DNA of 64,000 nucleotides, taken from NCBI GenBank assembly GCA_001465935.1, contig LNKV01000019.1, positions 124,001 through 188,000 on the forward strand, given 5' to 3'. The stretch's first letter is position 1. Every line of letters starts with the position of its first letter. Below are positions 46,519 to 59,606 of the stretch, one piece after another. The translations under genes were made by a program, and so were the position numbers. Source of the stretch: Clarireedia homoeocarpa. Taxonomy: Eukaryota > Ascomycota > Leotiomycetes > Helotiales > Rutstroemiaceae. Under the pieces are notes generated by a model. The model searched no databases. It worked only from the letters and a program-made list of their open reading frames with translations, and was not told the DNA's origin.

Positions 46519-48515
46519 TTATAATTTGACACTCCCTCCATTCAACTCAGCCCATTCCTTCTCCGTAAAAGGCACGTATTCACCGTTTTTCAACCACCAC
46601 AGCTCATCGCCATTCATCTGTTCGGGATCCACGCCTTGCTTTCTTACCACATGCTTCACCATTTTAATCGTACCCGTAAGCTCCATGGTTTCCTTCTTCA
46701 CCCGCAAGAACACCGGCACCGCATAACTGGGGAGTCCTTTCCGCGCAAATGCAGCCAGATCTTTTATGACTTGCTCGGGTTTGCTTTCGCTCTTGAGAAT
46801 GATTGCGACACATCCTGCTCGGCCGTCATGATGGGGGAGTTCTACGCCATACACATTTGCCTCCTCGATCGCGGGATGAGCGGACAAGACTTCAGAGACC
46901 TCGTTTGTGGAGACGTTTTCCGATTTCCAGCGGAACGTGTCGCCGATTCTATCGTTGAACCATACTCTGCCTTCGGCATCCCATGTCATAACATCGCCTG
47001 TGCGGAACCAGGCGTCGCCTTTCTCAAATACGTCTCGTAAGACTTTACTTTCGGACGAGCCTGCGTTGTTAAAATATCCTTGGAACGAGGCTGCTATATC
47101 AGCGGCATCAAGCTTGTATAACATTTCTCCGGGTTCGCCGTATTTGACTTTCTTGCAAAAGCCCGTCTCTTTCGACCGTACGGGTAATTCTGTTTCGATA
47201 TCCAATTCAACCACAGCCCATCCTTTGCGCAGCAGAAGCCAATAAATGAATCCATTACGGCCGACTGCGCCTTTGCTGAAATCGTTCCTGGAATAGTTCC
47301 AGCTACCGCCTGAACTTTCTGTCGCTGAATAAAATTCAGCGATGGTGTCAATGTCAAATCGTTCCTTGAAACGATTCCACACGTCAGGCCTCAGTCCATT
47401 TCCGAATGCCATCCTAACACTGTTCTTCTTGTCGAGGTTCTCGCCTGTTACAGGGTCGTACTGAGGAGGGGCGGATAGGAGATAGCGACACGTTTCGCCC
47501 ACATATTGGATGATTGTGGCATTGGACTCACGAACTTCTTTCCAAAAGGTTGACGTGGAGAACTTCCTGCCAATACAGACAGTGGCACCTACAGCAAGTG
47601 TTGTGCAAACAGCAAGGACACTAGCAGCAGAATGATAGAGCGGCATGCACTGAAATTAATTAGCCTCGAACAACAGAAGAAAGAATGAATACTCAATATA
47701 CTGTGTAAAGTACGTCAGTTCGACGATGGCCATACCAGCGTGAGACCAGAATGGAAGCAACGTTTGCCTTTTTCCAGCTAACGATAGCTGGCTTGGGTAG
47801 GCCAGTAGTACCACTGGTGTAGATGAGGATTCCGATATCCGCTGGGTTACTTTCTATCCTTGAGGAATCTGGCTCCTTGATCCCTTCGGTAGATATGACA
47901 GCAGCCTCCACCTCAGCCGTAAAAATCTGGAAAGTTACATCGGGAAGCGCATCCCTAACTTCTTGCGTGACATTATGCTGAATTTCCGGGTCGACGATAC
48001 ATATCCTCGCGGTTGAAGTCTCCACACAATGCGATAGTGCCTTGTCTGTGAGATTATAATTGATAAAAGCTGGTTTTGCCCCGATGCTCCATAGCCCAAA
48101 CCAAATGAAGAGGAACTTCTCCGAGTTCATCAAATCCATCGCTACTATCTCTTTTGGCTTGATGTCAAATGTGTTCTTTAGCCATGTTCCGTATTTTAAC
48201 GCCACGTCGTATACTTCTTTGTATGTCCAACTTCTACCATCGAAAATAAGGAACGTATCATTTGAAAATTTTCCCAAGGCGTGTTCTTCGAGTATATAGA
48301 ACATGTTCAGGCGCTCCTGTTTCGCTCTTCGATTCAGAATCACATTCGCCTTGACTGCACCACCCAACACTCGGTAATCGTTGCCAAGAGAGAGCTTCGC
48401 ATTGAGGTATGCTAACCCAGCAAGGGCAGCTGGAGCTGCTACGGCCAAAGGAACTGTTCATACCTCGTTAGCATATGATGATTCAAAGTAGGCGTAAAGG
48501 AGAGTGACCTGGCAT
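46519..48515 (-). CDS. FAT1: Very-long-chain acyl-CoA synthetase / fatty acid transporter
   Basis: Activates long and very-long-chain fatty acids to acyl-CoA and couples this to their import (FATP/Fat1 family; ER, lipid bodies, peroxisomes). Three exons give 629 codons: a 7-base first exon 48515-48509 (ATGCCAG), 48453-47702 and 47649-46519. The first intron has a strong branch site (TGCTAAC) and acceptor but an unusual GTCACT donor. Without it the long frame has no ATG. An N-terminal hydrophobic segment (AAPAALAGLAYL) fits a membrane anchor. Motifs are ILIYTSGTTGLPKPA (AMP/ATP), the acyl-adenylate region EFYSATESS, and NDRIGDTFRWKSENVST, the FATP signature. The C-terminus SVKL is close to, but not, a standard PTS1. 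Divergent from GPI17 with a shared 0.7-kb promoter. Confidence 0.93.
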
Positions 48516-49258
48516 TGTAGTGACTAGGAGAGCACAACGATCACAAAGCCGACTGCGCGGCTTTTACACAAAGCAGATATGAATGTAGCAACTCTCCGCA
48601 GCTGTTGTTGATCAAGATATGTGAAACACTGAACGTAGCAAGCAAGCAAGCAAGCAAGCTATCTTCCACAAACAAACAACCCAGAAGAATTGACGCTATC
48701 GAGGTAGCTAATGTCTTTAATCAAGCTGCAAAAACAGAGAACGACAACAGGGGAGAATTGATAAAGAGGGGAGGGAGAGTTGCATGATATCCCTACCTAC
48801 CATACTACTCACCGCATAAATCTGGGGATAGGCATGGTGGAATCCTCTTGCTGGTTTCAACTCCATCGTTTAGATTGGATAGACGAAAGAGGTGCTCGCG
48901 CAATTGTGCCTCGGCTCGGGGGATCTTAGGCTGTTTTTACTGTAACAACTAGAACTAGTTGGTGGCTTACCGTGTCAGTGTGCAACGTAGTCCCTTGATT
49001 CGGGTATCTGTTTCGCCGACCTCTCTTCGGACAAACGAATTCTTGCGGAATTCCTTGGGATCTCCATCCCCGCCATCCAAGGTAAAATGATTTGGTCAAC
49101 GACGTTGATTGGTACAGTCCACTTTCCGTAGCAGCCTGTGCGACCGCTTGGATGGTAGCCGCGTTTCCTAGGCCCAGCCTTCGCGTCGCTAAATCGTCTC
49201 GGTCTCGACTGATTGCCGTGTCCTACAATTGACAAACGGACAGCTAACCATCGTCATA
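48516..49258. promoter_or_regulatory. Bidirectional promoter region FAT1 / GPI17
   Basis: The two flanking genes diverge, so this 743-base gap must hold both promoters. It contains an AAGC/GCAA tetranucleotide repeat near 48638-48659 and a TACTGTA at 48938 beside the palindromic AACTAGAACTAGTT. Individual factor sites were not assigned. Confidence 0.6.
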
Positions 49259-50924
49259 ATGTCAACCAAAACAAATGAGCCTGCATCCTCAGGACTGCGC
49301 AAAGACACAGAAGATGATGTAAAGGTTGTGAATGATATTGCTCCCGCGAATGCCGTGGCAGCGATAAGGAAGAAAAAAGAGCCACCCCCAGAAACACCTG
49401 AAAGCATCCGACTGCGAAGCCTGGTTATATTGTCGTTTTGGGTGATCGTTCTGTTATTTGGGCTGCCGCTATGGTGGAAAACAACTACAATCTACCGGGC
49501 CCCTTTGCCCTTAGATCAAATGATAGACTGGGCGGAGGGTAGAGTATGTCAGTTATTTTAATTGCGGCCATGTTACTGATTCCTCTGCTTAGGCATGTCG
49601 ACCTGTCTTTCCACTCCGAATATCGATTGAGGCTGAATCTCTGCAAGAGCATGAAGCTCAAAATCTATTACGCACCACACAGCATGCTCTCGATGACTTG
49701 AATGATTTCTCGGCACATCATTTGCGATTACAATTGTCCCCGCCAAATAATGCCTCAACAAACACGGCCGGAATTTCTGCTGGTGGGATGGTGGAGGAAG
49801 TTGCCTTGGTCATTCGCCTTCTACCTGGCACAGCGTTAGAGGCAGATCTCCAAGCATATGCGCCAATACTAGACATTTACTACCCACCGAGTCAGATACC
49901 TTTAAGTTCATCTTCATCGTCCTCGCTAGCTACTTATATTGCAAACACTTTGAGAGGAGTCTTTGCTGAAGAGCAAGCCATGATTGCATATCTTTTATCA
50001 ACAAGCTCAGCACCGCCGGAAAGAAGCCCAAAAGCTCTAGCACCGGAAGTCGCAGATTCGTTAGCAAAGTGGACAACACGATCATTGAAATATTCTGGAA
50101 CCTATCACTTAACTTTTTCTCTCTTTACTCCAACGGCAACTCCGTCATCCTGGGATATTGAAGCAGCGCTGGAGGAATATATGAAGCCATTACTAGAAAG
50201 CTTTACGGCAATCAGTAATTTCACAATTGACACCCAGGTTCAGTTGTATGCCACACCAGGTGTGAGTGGGAGCGTGTTAAGAAAAGAGGATCTGAGTGGG
50301 TTCATCAATGCTGCTGAATGGCCGTTGAGTCCTAGTATTGGTGGAGCACCCACCATCAACTTTATTCTATATGTGGGCGATATGGAAGTTGAAGGCGGTG
50401 GGAAGAGCTGGCTGATTCCTCAGTGGGGAGGAGTCGTCATTCAATCAGATATCTCTGATTTAAGACCAGCTATGCTCACTTTCTCCAAGCAACTTATGTC
50501 TTTATTGGGTGCACCAGAAAAGGGCTCGTTGCCATTAAGACTGATGACATTGGTTCGAGTTCGAAGTGCAGGCTTGTTGCTCAAAGCGAGCGGAACTTTG
50601 GGAAGTCTAGCAAGACTAAGTCAAGCTCTTCCATCGATCAGCATTCCTGAAACAGTGGCAGATGGTGTCTACACAGCTATTGAGCATCTGAAGAAGGCCT
50701 GTGATGGGTTGGGTGGAAAGGAAGGATTAGAGAATGCAAGAGTTGCAGAAGAAGCTGCAGAGAAAGCGTTTTTTGAAAAGAGTATGGTCGGTCAGGTATA
50801 TTTCCCTGATGAACATAAAGTGGCCGTTTACATGCCGTTGTTGGGGCCGGTCGCTGTCCCTTTGGTAATGGGCGTCCTGAAAGAAGTCAAAGCTTGGAAG
50901 AACCGACGAAACGTTGCCGTGTGA
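49259..50924 (+). CDS. GPI17: GPI transamidase subunit PIG-S / Gpi17
   Basis: Subunit of the ER GPI-transamidase that attaches GPI anchors to proteins. Two exons (49259-49543 and 49593-50924, intron GTATGT...TTAG) give 538 codons, usual for fungal PIG-S. The N-terminus is short, polar and cytosolic. A membrane helix (LVILSFWVIVLLFGLPLWW) is followed by KTTTIYRAPLP, the conserved PIG-S start of the luminal domain. The luminal part has scattered Asn-x-Ser/Thr sites. A second hydrophobic helix near the C-terminus (VAVYMPLLGPVAVPLVMGVL) precedes KEVKAWKNRR, a short cytosolic tail. The two-helix, lumen-facing topology matches the family. It appears intact. Confidence 0.92.
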
Positions 50925-51573
50925 TAACTAGAATAATGACTAATGAGAAATACTGATCGCTCAGTTCCTTTTTCGCGCAACTTATCAGTGTTCTCTGGTG
51001 TAGACCCCTTAATAAGTATTCTAGAGAGCTAACCGGTTTTCGTGAATGTTCAAATGCACGACCAAGGAACGTATAATTCCTAACTGAGGGTTATTTTTCA
51101 ACGATCTCCTCATCCGCCCTCTCAACCAGTACTTCACGAAAGATTCTTAGATTCTTGGGGTCTTAGATTCTTAATATTTCTCCAAGCTTATACTGGCCTC
51201 GAACTGTAACTAACCGAAGATTGATTGCTATATATATTGCCAAAACAATACCAGCCAACCTGCTATATTGTCTCCTGCAAAACCACAGTTATCTCGAGCA
51301 GCTGTTGCGGTATATAGAATGATAAATTAACAGACGCCGATATACATCATGAACCTTCCAATTTTGAGTATGGTTGTTGCAGGAAGACGCCACAGTCCAG
51401 GCAGATGTGGCTGGTGTCCGCTACAAAAAAAAAAACCTCTTTAGCCACAGCTGCTGGGAAGAAATTTGAGGACCTGATGATGAGTCTAGTCACCATTCCG
51501 CCATTTTCGAAAATCCCAAATTCTTCCGAAAGCCATAGAAGATGATATTGCGGTTGTATCAAATAATTGTACA
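50925..51573. other. Intergenic, WDR6 promoter
   Basis: GPI17 3' flank and promoter of the following plus-strand gene. No gene supported. Confidence 0.6.
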
Positions 51574-54500
51574 ATGTCTTTCAAGGTCCGTAATGCTACT
51601 GGCTACATAATGAACGTGTCTTTGACCAGGATTCCGGCTCACTTGCTTCATATCTTAGCACAACCATTCGCTGAGTCCAATTTTGGCGCTGGAGTTTTAT
51701 CATACTACCAATGGCCGACTGTTTATACTTGCTGCGGAAGGTTCGGTTTTGAAGATTTTCGATGCTGAGTCTTCGCGTATAGTGACTCAGTGCCGAGTTT
51801 TTCAAGAACAAGCCATTCACGGGATTGCCGCCAGAAATTCTGGTGACGATGTAGACGATTTGGAAGTGGTCATCTGGGGTGGACCAAATCTTACTTTACT
51901 TCGCAAGTCTGATATTAGCAGGCTATTGCATCGAGACGTGACCAGCATTGCTGAGATGGCTGCACTGGCCAACGACTGGATTCTGAGCGTTGCGTTCAGC
52001 CCCTGGAAGCAAGAGAGCTGTGTCATGATAACTGCACATAATGCTATGCTCCAAGCTAGCGTGTCAGAGAAGCTGCTACTGGGGACTACTCTGATAGAGC
52101 AGCTACAGCCTCCCTCGCGGTCAATGTTATACTCGGCTAGCCTTGTGCCTGAGAATGCAGATGTTGTCATTGTGGCAGCAGGCACCATTTTTGGTGAGGT
52201 TATTGTTTGGAAGTGCGTGGCTCCTCGGGAAGGCAGTATATTCATGAGTGAAGTCTTGTTCATTCTTACAGGGCACGAAGGCTCCATTTTCGGTGTTGAT
52301 ATCTCTCCACTTATTCTGGATAGCCATGGGAAGCCCATGAGATTACTAGCAAGCTGCAGCGATGATCGCACGATACGTGTATGGGACATCACTGGTGCTC
52401 AGCAAAGAGATGCGGCCACTGAAGAGTTGATCAAGGATTTGATGCCACGAGAGACTGGATTCGGTGGGAATTCTTCTTCTGGGCACGCCACTAATCCCTT
52501 TAACAGGTGCATCGCAGTTACAATGGGTCATGCGTCTCGCATATGGGGTGTCAAGTTCAATTATCAGGGTAATTCACAGCCGCAGGTTAGCTCATCGATC
52601 ACAATCTTATCATTTGGAGAGGATTCAACTACTCAGCAATGGGCGCTTCAACTAGGACCGGACACTCACGCTGGCAATAAGAATACCAGTATCTTGGAAA
52701 TCGAAGTGTCTAAACTTAACTCTCATGGCTCTGCCAAACTCACACACATCAAAACTTTTGCATTCCATAGTGGTAAACATATTTTCGGTGCTGCCGTGGC
52801 TCGACTAAAAGCTGGATGTAATCTCTTAGCTACTGGCGGAGCTGATGGTAAAATATCAGCATATATCGTTGGTGAAAGAGCGACGAAAATTTCGGGACTG
52901 AATGTCCAGGTGCAGATGGACTCTTCTGACCAGCTCGGTATCACAGGTAATGATGTTGAGGGTTCTTCTCAATCCTCAGCATTCGATCTCGAGGAAGTCT
53001 TGAGGTCTCTTCCTTCTGCTCGGTCTTATATAGAGGAGGATGTTGACCAGAAGGGATCGAAGAAAAAGAATTCCATAAAGGATGCATTCAATCGCTACGC
53101 GTTTGTTTCTGAGGATGTCTTCCTGGTCACCACCAACGACGGGAAAGTCCTAAAGGCTGAAATTGGAGATTCTACACGATTCACCCAATTGGATCTACCG
53201 CCTTCAAAATCTCAAGATTTAAGATCGTACTCCGCCCTCAAAGGTCTTCCATCGATGGGGATATGCTTTCTAGCTGGGTCAAGTGGCACATTGTTCTTAT
53301 ATCGACTTGGCTCATCGATAGAGGAAATTGGCCGTGTTGATCGAAAACCATCTGACATATTCATCGTTTCGCATGGAGCCGGCGGAACTCTTGAACTATT
53401 GGTGCATTTGGTAGGCTCGCAGTTGCTGCTAGTTTTTCCTGTTCTTCCTACCAGTGGAAATTCTTATGTTCTCGGGGAAAGTAAAACACTTACCCTGCAT
53501 CCAAGATTTGTGGTTACGGGTGCAGGCCGATGTGGCGCTATTCTTGTTCTAGGATCTAGAAATGGTCACATCGCTATTCATGATGACCGCTACGACTCTT
53601 TGTCTACCTGGGGTCGTGAGCAGACTGGCACCATTGATGCAATCACTTCCATTATACCAATACCCAACACAAATGAGGATGCAAAGCAGGTGAATTCCTT
53701 TGTAACAACAAGCCGTAATGGCACATACTCAATATTCTCCTACTCGGTTGCGGAAGATTCCAATACACCCATGATTTCATGTGTTCATTGTGCATCACCT
53801 CCATTCGGACCAATGATCGAGTCTTGCTGGTTTCAAGGATCGGATCTTATTTTGTATGGCTTCAAAAGCACAAGCTTGGTAGTTTGGAATGAAACAAAAC
53901 AATCCGAAGTCATGCGTATTGAATGTGGCGGCGCCCACAGGGCCCACGCATATTCTCCGCTCAAGGCTGAGAATGCAGGGGGCAGTGGTCATTTAGTATA
54001 TACTAAGGCTTCCAAACTATATCTTCATTCTTATAATTTACCATCGCATCGTGTTATGAAGCCTGGTGGTCATGGTCGCGAGATCAAAGCTTGTGCCATA
54101 CTCCATGGACACAACTTGATAGCCACAGGCGCGGAAGATACAAATATACGATTATGGCGATATAACGAATCCGGACTAGGCGAATTTGAATGCCGTACAG
54201 TCATACAGAAACATACCGCAGGTATTCAGCACCTTCAGTGGCATGGCCCTTCTTACCTCTTCAGCAGTGGTGGCGTTGAAGAGTTCTATGTCTGGGCAAT
54301 TCAGGACATTCCAGGGTTCGGGATTGGCGTGGTCTGTGAAGCATCTTGCCCCGATCCTACTGAAGAGCAGGATCTAAGAATCATGGGGTTTGACGTCTCT
54401 AATGTGCCAGCAGTCTTGGTGAAGGAATCAACCTTCCTCATCAGTCTTGCCTACTCTGATTCTACTATGCGCACATATTCGTACTGTAAAGCAAGAGGGT

Positions 54501-55153
54501 TCAAGCTTATGGCCCGCGGACAATACACAGCCGCGTGTTTGACCAAAATAAAACATCTACATGTGACTGATACTGGATTTCATATACTCACCGCAGCTAC
54601 CGATGGCAGTCTTTGCACTTGGTATACTCAACTCAATACACTTGCGGACCCTAATGCTCAGGTGCAAGAGTTCTCGTTACTCTCATACAAGAAAGTGCAC
54701 CAGAATGCCGTCAAGACTCTCGATGTGGCAACCATCTATGCTGGTAAATGTATCGTCGTTGCTTCCGGAGGAGACGACAACGCCCTCGCCATTACCATCT
54801 ATGAAGCGCGAGGATCATTAACAGTGTTCGAAGCAAAACCAGAGACCATAATTCTCAGATCTGCACATGCGGCAGCTATCACTGGCCTTTCATTCATTAT
54901 TGGATCGAAGGGTGAAGAAGGAAGTTTATCTATTGTCTCGTCGAGCACAGATCAAAGAGTCAAGACTTGGAGAGTCAACTTCCGGCTAAGTGGAGAAAGA
55001 GATGAAGATATTTGCCCAATAAGCTTCGAGATGGTTGGAGACGAATTTACATCTGTTAGTGATATTGGTGACCTTGCTGTGCTTGATGAGGGAAAGGGAA
55101 AGAAGGCAATTATTGTTGGCCAGGGCATGGATGTTTGGTCGTTCGAAGAATAA
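51574..55153 (+). CDS. WDR6: WD-repeat protein WDR6 / Rtt10 (tRNA 2'-O-methylation partner)
   Basis: Large beta-propeller protein. The yeast homologue (Rtt10/Trm734) partners Trm7 in 2'-O-methylation of the tRNA wobble position and also acts in endosomal recycling. The main exon (51659-55153) is open for 1165 codons but has no ATG before the conserved start HNHSLSPILALEF. I therefore place a 12-base first exon at 51574-51585 (MSFK), spliced by GTCCGT...TTAG. That donor is weak, so the start is the least certain part. WD-type motifs are visible, for example GHEGSIFGVDISP with LLASCSDDRTIRVWD, GRSREIKAC-like GREIKACAILHGHNLIATGAEDTNIRLW, and near the end HAAAITGLSFI with SSSTDQRVKTW. Total about 1168 residues, normal for the family. 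Confidence 0.88.
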
Positions 55154-55529
55154 GCCAACGCAGTCCATGATGCGGAGCGCTACAAATCCACTTCACATAT
55201 GGTCATGATTTTAGATGTCACACATTTGCGTGCGATAGTCAAACATTAAAGAGGTTTCGATAATCATATATTTTGTGGCACGAGGACTTAGTTGTCCCGC
55301 TATATAGCTCTATCAAAATCTCGACAGCGACAATGAATTAGATCCCAATATTATATCCGTCGAGGAACATACAGAAGGAAATAAAAGAAACAAGACTAGT
55401 AGTCATTTAACACAGTATTCCAAGAATCAAACACCTAAACTCGACTATTTCTCCCCTTAATTCTCCTCCTTCCCGTACTTGCACAACCCCACGGTCCCCA
55501 ACTCACACCCCCAATTCCAAATATATCAA
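55154..55529. other. Intergenic, convergent 3' flanks
   Basis: 3' flanks of WDR6 and the phytochrome gene. Nothing else seen. Confidence 0.7.
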
Positions 55530-58500
55530 TCAAACCCCCTTCGATCTAAACCACCCTCCCTTATCCCATTGCACATTTCCATACAATAACCCCTCTCGAA
55601 CCTTCTCATCCTCCACCGCGGTAAGAATATCCTCCAACCGCTTGAAATCAATAGGTTTCATTAGCCACCCGTCAAAGCCGCATTCCATGTACTCCAATCG
55701 TTTGCTCTCAACAAGCGATGCCGAGACGGCGATGATGGGTAACCGCCCGTAGGAAATTGCGCGTTTCGATACGGGGACCGGGGTGGAGGAGGCTTTTTCA
55801 GAGGCGCGGATCATGCGGGTGGCTTCGAGTCCATTGGCTATAGGCATCTGATTTGTCGTGGCTGGTTAGCTTCTCTACGTCCGCATACGATGTTATGAGG
55901 GAAGGGGGTAACAGACCTGGATGTCCATAAGGATGATATCATATTCATCTGGAGTCGCTCGAACATTATCTGCGCAGATTTGGCCATTGGCCACGATATG
56001 AACCTCGTAATCCTTCCTTCTGAGACGCTCTTCCAAAAACCTACTGTTTAGTAAGTTGTCTTCCGCATATAATATTTTGAGACTAGGTTCCTTGGGCTGG
56101 GGCGGTAGTTCCATGATGGGGAAAGGATATTGAATTTGGTAATTTTTGTTAGTGGTCGTAGATTTAGCTGATGATGGTGATTCGACGGTAGGTGAGATGG
56201 GATTTCTATCTTTAGATTGACTAGGAGAGGTTGAGAAAAGTCCTTCAGGAGTCGGCCAGTTTCCTGTTCTGTCAGTGGGAGTCTTGTCACTTGCATCATA
56301 ATCTCGGTTGATGATCGGAGGTGTCTTCTGATCCGTTGTATTGTTGACTTCACCAGCTTTTCTGAAGGGAATGAATATCGCAACTCGTGTTCCGTTTCCT
56401 GGCTTGGAGGAGATGGTCATCTTGCCGTCGTTAAGACGTACAAATCGAGCTGCCGAAGCTAGACCAAGGCCAATAGAATGGGTTTGTCCTTCAGTTGCTT
56501 CGGTAGTGGCAGCTACGGCAGCATCGTCGTCGTCGATTATCTTTTCTAAATCCATAAATAGGCCGTCGAGTTCAAGTCTTGCAAGAAGCAATGTTAGTCT
56601 TCCATCTACTGTGTTTGGGAAGTAGAGAATTTCCAACTTACTCGGTTAATCCAGATCCATGATTTTCAAAATATATCTCTATTGGTGTTCTTGCCTCAGT
56701 AGTCGCTTGCGTTGACTCATTCGGGGCATTCTTCAACCCAACTGTAACGTCGCCACCACTCGAATGCTTCACAGTGTTAGAGAGTAAACTGGAGATAGTC
56801 TGTCTTAGCCGCACTCCGTCGCACTTAATCATTGATGGAGTATCTGTGTTCTCGTCGAACTTGATTGTTAGGTTCTTTTTGTGGCACTCGTCGTGAAAAG
56901 CCTCGATGACCTCGGTCATCATATCATCGAGTAGCACCGTATCATGAGAAAACTCGAAAGCATCTTCTTCGACCTCTGTTAGACTCAGCAGATCATTGAC
57001 AACAAAGATTAGAGATCGTGATGCGATCAGGGACTTCTCCAAATGTAACCGAGCTTGTTCATCGAGGGAGCCATCCAAGGCTATCTCCAGATAATTTATG
57101 ATAGCATTAAGAGGTGTTCGAACTTTTGGTTGTTAGCATTTACCAAATAACGTGAGTGCGGCCCTTTCTATACCATCAGCTCCGGCTTGTCGAATCAAAA
57201 GTCTTGTCATGCGGTTCTGTTGCACGATGGCTTCCTTCTGCCTCCACACCTCGATGAACCTTCCATACAGCGCACTTAGAATTCCAGCTGACTCGACTGC
57301 AAGATGTTAGTTTTGCAGCATTCAGAAGATATTTAATAAGACTATCCTTGCTCCTGGGTCCATTCGCGACAAGTTCCGACGACACACTCACTCCATCGTC
57401 GGAAACTTGCCCTCGGTTCGAGGTAGCTGGTTCCTGGCTTGAACTTTTTCTTGTGTGGGTTTCCCGCCCAATTGACTTCTTTCAATTGACCTTTACGAAA
57501 GAAAACAAGAAAATCAGAGCCAGATAATGCCAACGGAATCACAAGCATACCAGAAATGGAAGTAAATCGGGCAGGAAAAAGGATGTCCGGACAATCCGCG
57601 GCAATGCTCTGAGTGCTAAATACGACCTTATGTGACTTGCTACGAATATACTGAAGTAATGCAAGGCACTCATTGTACGCAAACAAGCGACCGATTGTTC
57701 TTGCTTCGTCCCTGATAGCGAGGAATCCAAAATCTGCTTCAAACATCTCCAGAAGATCACTTGATGAAGCTGCAACGTACGAGGCCGGCGATACCTTTGG
57801 AGGCACTTTAGCCAAAAGTTTACGAGCTTGGATCCGAGACAGGTACAGCAACTTCTCAATATTGTTACTCGCACAGTCTCCTAAGCTTCGGCACAACTCT
57901 CTCACAGGGAATGAGACCCTCCTTCCCTCTAAGCCATAGTCGTGGCACGAAATCAAGCCCCAGAGTCTATCATGCACAATCAGAGATATTGAGAAAGATG
58001 CCCTGACCCCCATGTTCTTTAGGTATTGCTTGTGAACTGGAGACATCGCTCTAAGATATGACATCGACTGGTCCAGCGGGGTCAAAGCATCTTCTTTGGT
58101 ACGATACACAAGTCTTGCAGTTGGCTGTTCTCGATCATAGAGAAGACGTGTCTTATTAAGCTTGTAGAGCTTTCGAGCTTGAGCTGGTATATCAGATGCG
58201 GGAAAATGAAGGCCGCGGTAGAGGTCTATCGATGCCCTTTCATCGATAAATTCGCTTCTTACTACCCCTGCATCATCATCGTCAAATTGGTAGACCATGA
58301 CGCGATGGAATCCTGTCAAATCAAAAACTAGACCGACAAGAATATCCAGTAAGAGAGGTATGGAATCTGCTGAATTGATCTGCTCCTGAATTTCGCATAG
58401 CAAGTGAAAGACCTCTAGCTCTCCTATTTCATGCTTCATTCTTTGAGCGGTGCGAAGAGGCTCGCTGTACTTCGTGATAGACTTGGATCTTTCTGCCGTT

Positions 58501-59606
58501 GATGCTTGGTTGTCAATGATATTGATAGATTCTTCCGGTAGGCTGCTGTTATCGGGAGGTATGTCGGTCGACAGATCATTCTTCGGTTCAAACTCACAAA
58601 CAAATAAACCTTCATCTTCGCGATAGTGAAGAGCACAGTATAAATTGAGAGAACTGCTGGATGACCGTCCAACCATCATTTTGAACACATCAGGGTATGC
58701 CCGAGAATTCTTCTTATGGTGCCATAACTTTGCTGTACCGATCCGAGCCAAGAAATTACTCTTTTCTTCGACATTTAGTAAGCTTGTGAAGCAAGTAAGC
58801 CCAAAAAGAGCTTCGGGTCCATGATTAATGACATCTTGTGAATTTTCGCTTGCAATACGGACCGGATAATTCCCCTTTCCAGTATCTTTGAGAGCTACAA
58901 GTGCCCCAAAAGCCTGTACCGCCTCTGGCAGGTGGATTGGCTCGTCTTCACAGCGTAAAAGCTTTTCGGGGGCTGCAAAGTCTTCATGTTGGTCATTTGA
59001 AGACAATCGATGAACAGTGCTTGTGATAGTCGTGCTGCCAGATGGGAGTGAAAGCTCAGAGGCTTCTGTATAAACCAATTTTGGGGGTTCAGTCTCAACG
59101 TAAGCCACATCTTCAGAGTCCGGTGGCTTAAAATGGTTCGAACTCAAAGGCAAAGAAGCTGCGAAGTTGGGAAACTTTCGGACTGCCTTGGCAGCTAGAT
59201 CTTTAAAAGTCTGATGAACATCTGTTGTTTCAAATCAGTTCTAGTGAAAGGAACATAAGTCACACAGAAAGTTACCTTTAGTGGTTTCAATTCGTATTGG
59301 GAATACTCTCTCAACTCGGGAAGTTTCGATAGTTCTAGAATCCTTCTGGCCACTGTCATTAAGATCTTGACTAGGCATACTGTGCACAATATATGGAACG
59401 TGTTGGTCCGGCATATTCCGTGAGTTGCTCTGAGCACAAAGTCTGCGTAGACCGGAACTGTCGCCAAGTGGAAACAAACGTAGATGCTCTTGTAGCTTAG
59501 AGATAGTTTGACGCCTAGAACACTGAATACTTATGAAGAGTTCCGCACGGACGTGTGCACTCGCTGTCTTACAGCTGCCCATGGTTGTAGTCTCGGAGTA
59601 ACCCAT
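55530..59606 (-). CDS. Fungal phytochrome hybrid histidine kinase with a disrupted H-box region
   Basis: Red/far-red photoreceptor of the fungal FphA/PHY type. Exon 1 (59606-59276) leads to exon 2 (59221 to about 57344). The order is an N-terminal extension with ERVFPIR, the PAS domain with the bilin-binding Cys in LLRCEDEPIHLPEAVQ (about residue 201), GAF with FPASDIPAQARKLY and the His in SPVHKQYLKNMG, and PHY with the tongue YLEPRASF. The transmitter follows: VRTPLNAIINYLEIALDG, DGVRLRQTISSLLSNTVKHS (N-box), G-boxes, then a receiver with AEDN, LMDIQMP phospho-Asp and LMKPID Lys. Anomalies: the junction after WTQEQ needs a donor at 57341 but reads CAAG-GATAGT. The H-box stretch (57143-57123) has an in-frame TAA (57135-57133) and no His-Glu. 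The first G-box reads ENHGSG, so its Asp is lost. The photosensory module and receiver are intact. It may be a degenerating kinase or a pseudogene. Confidence 0.85.
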
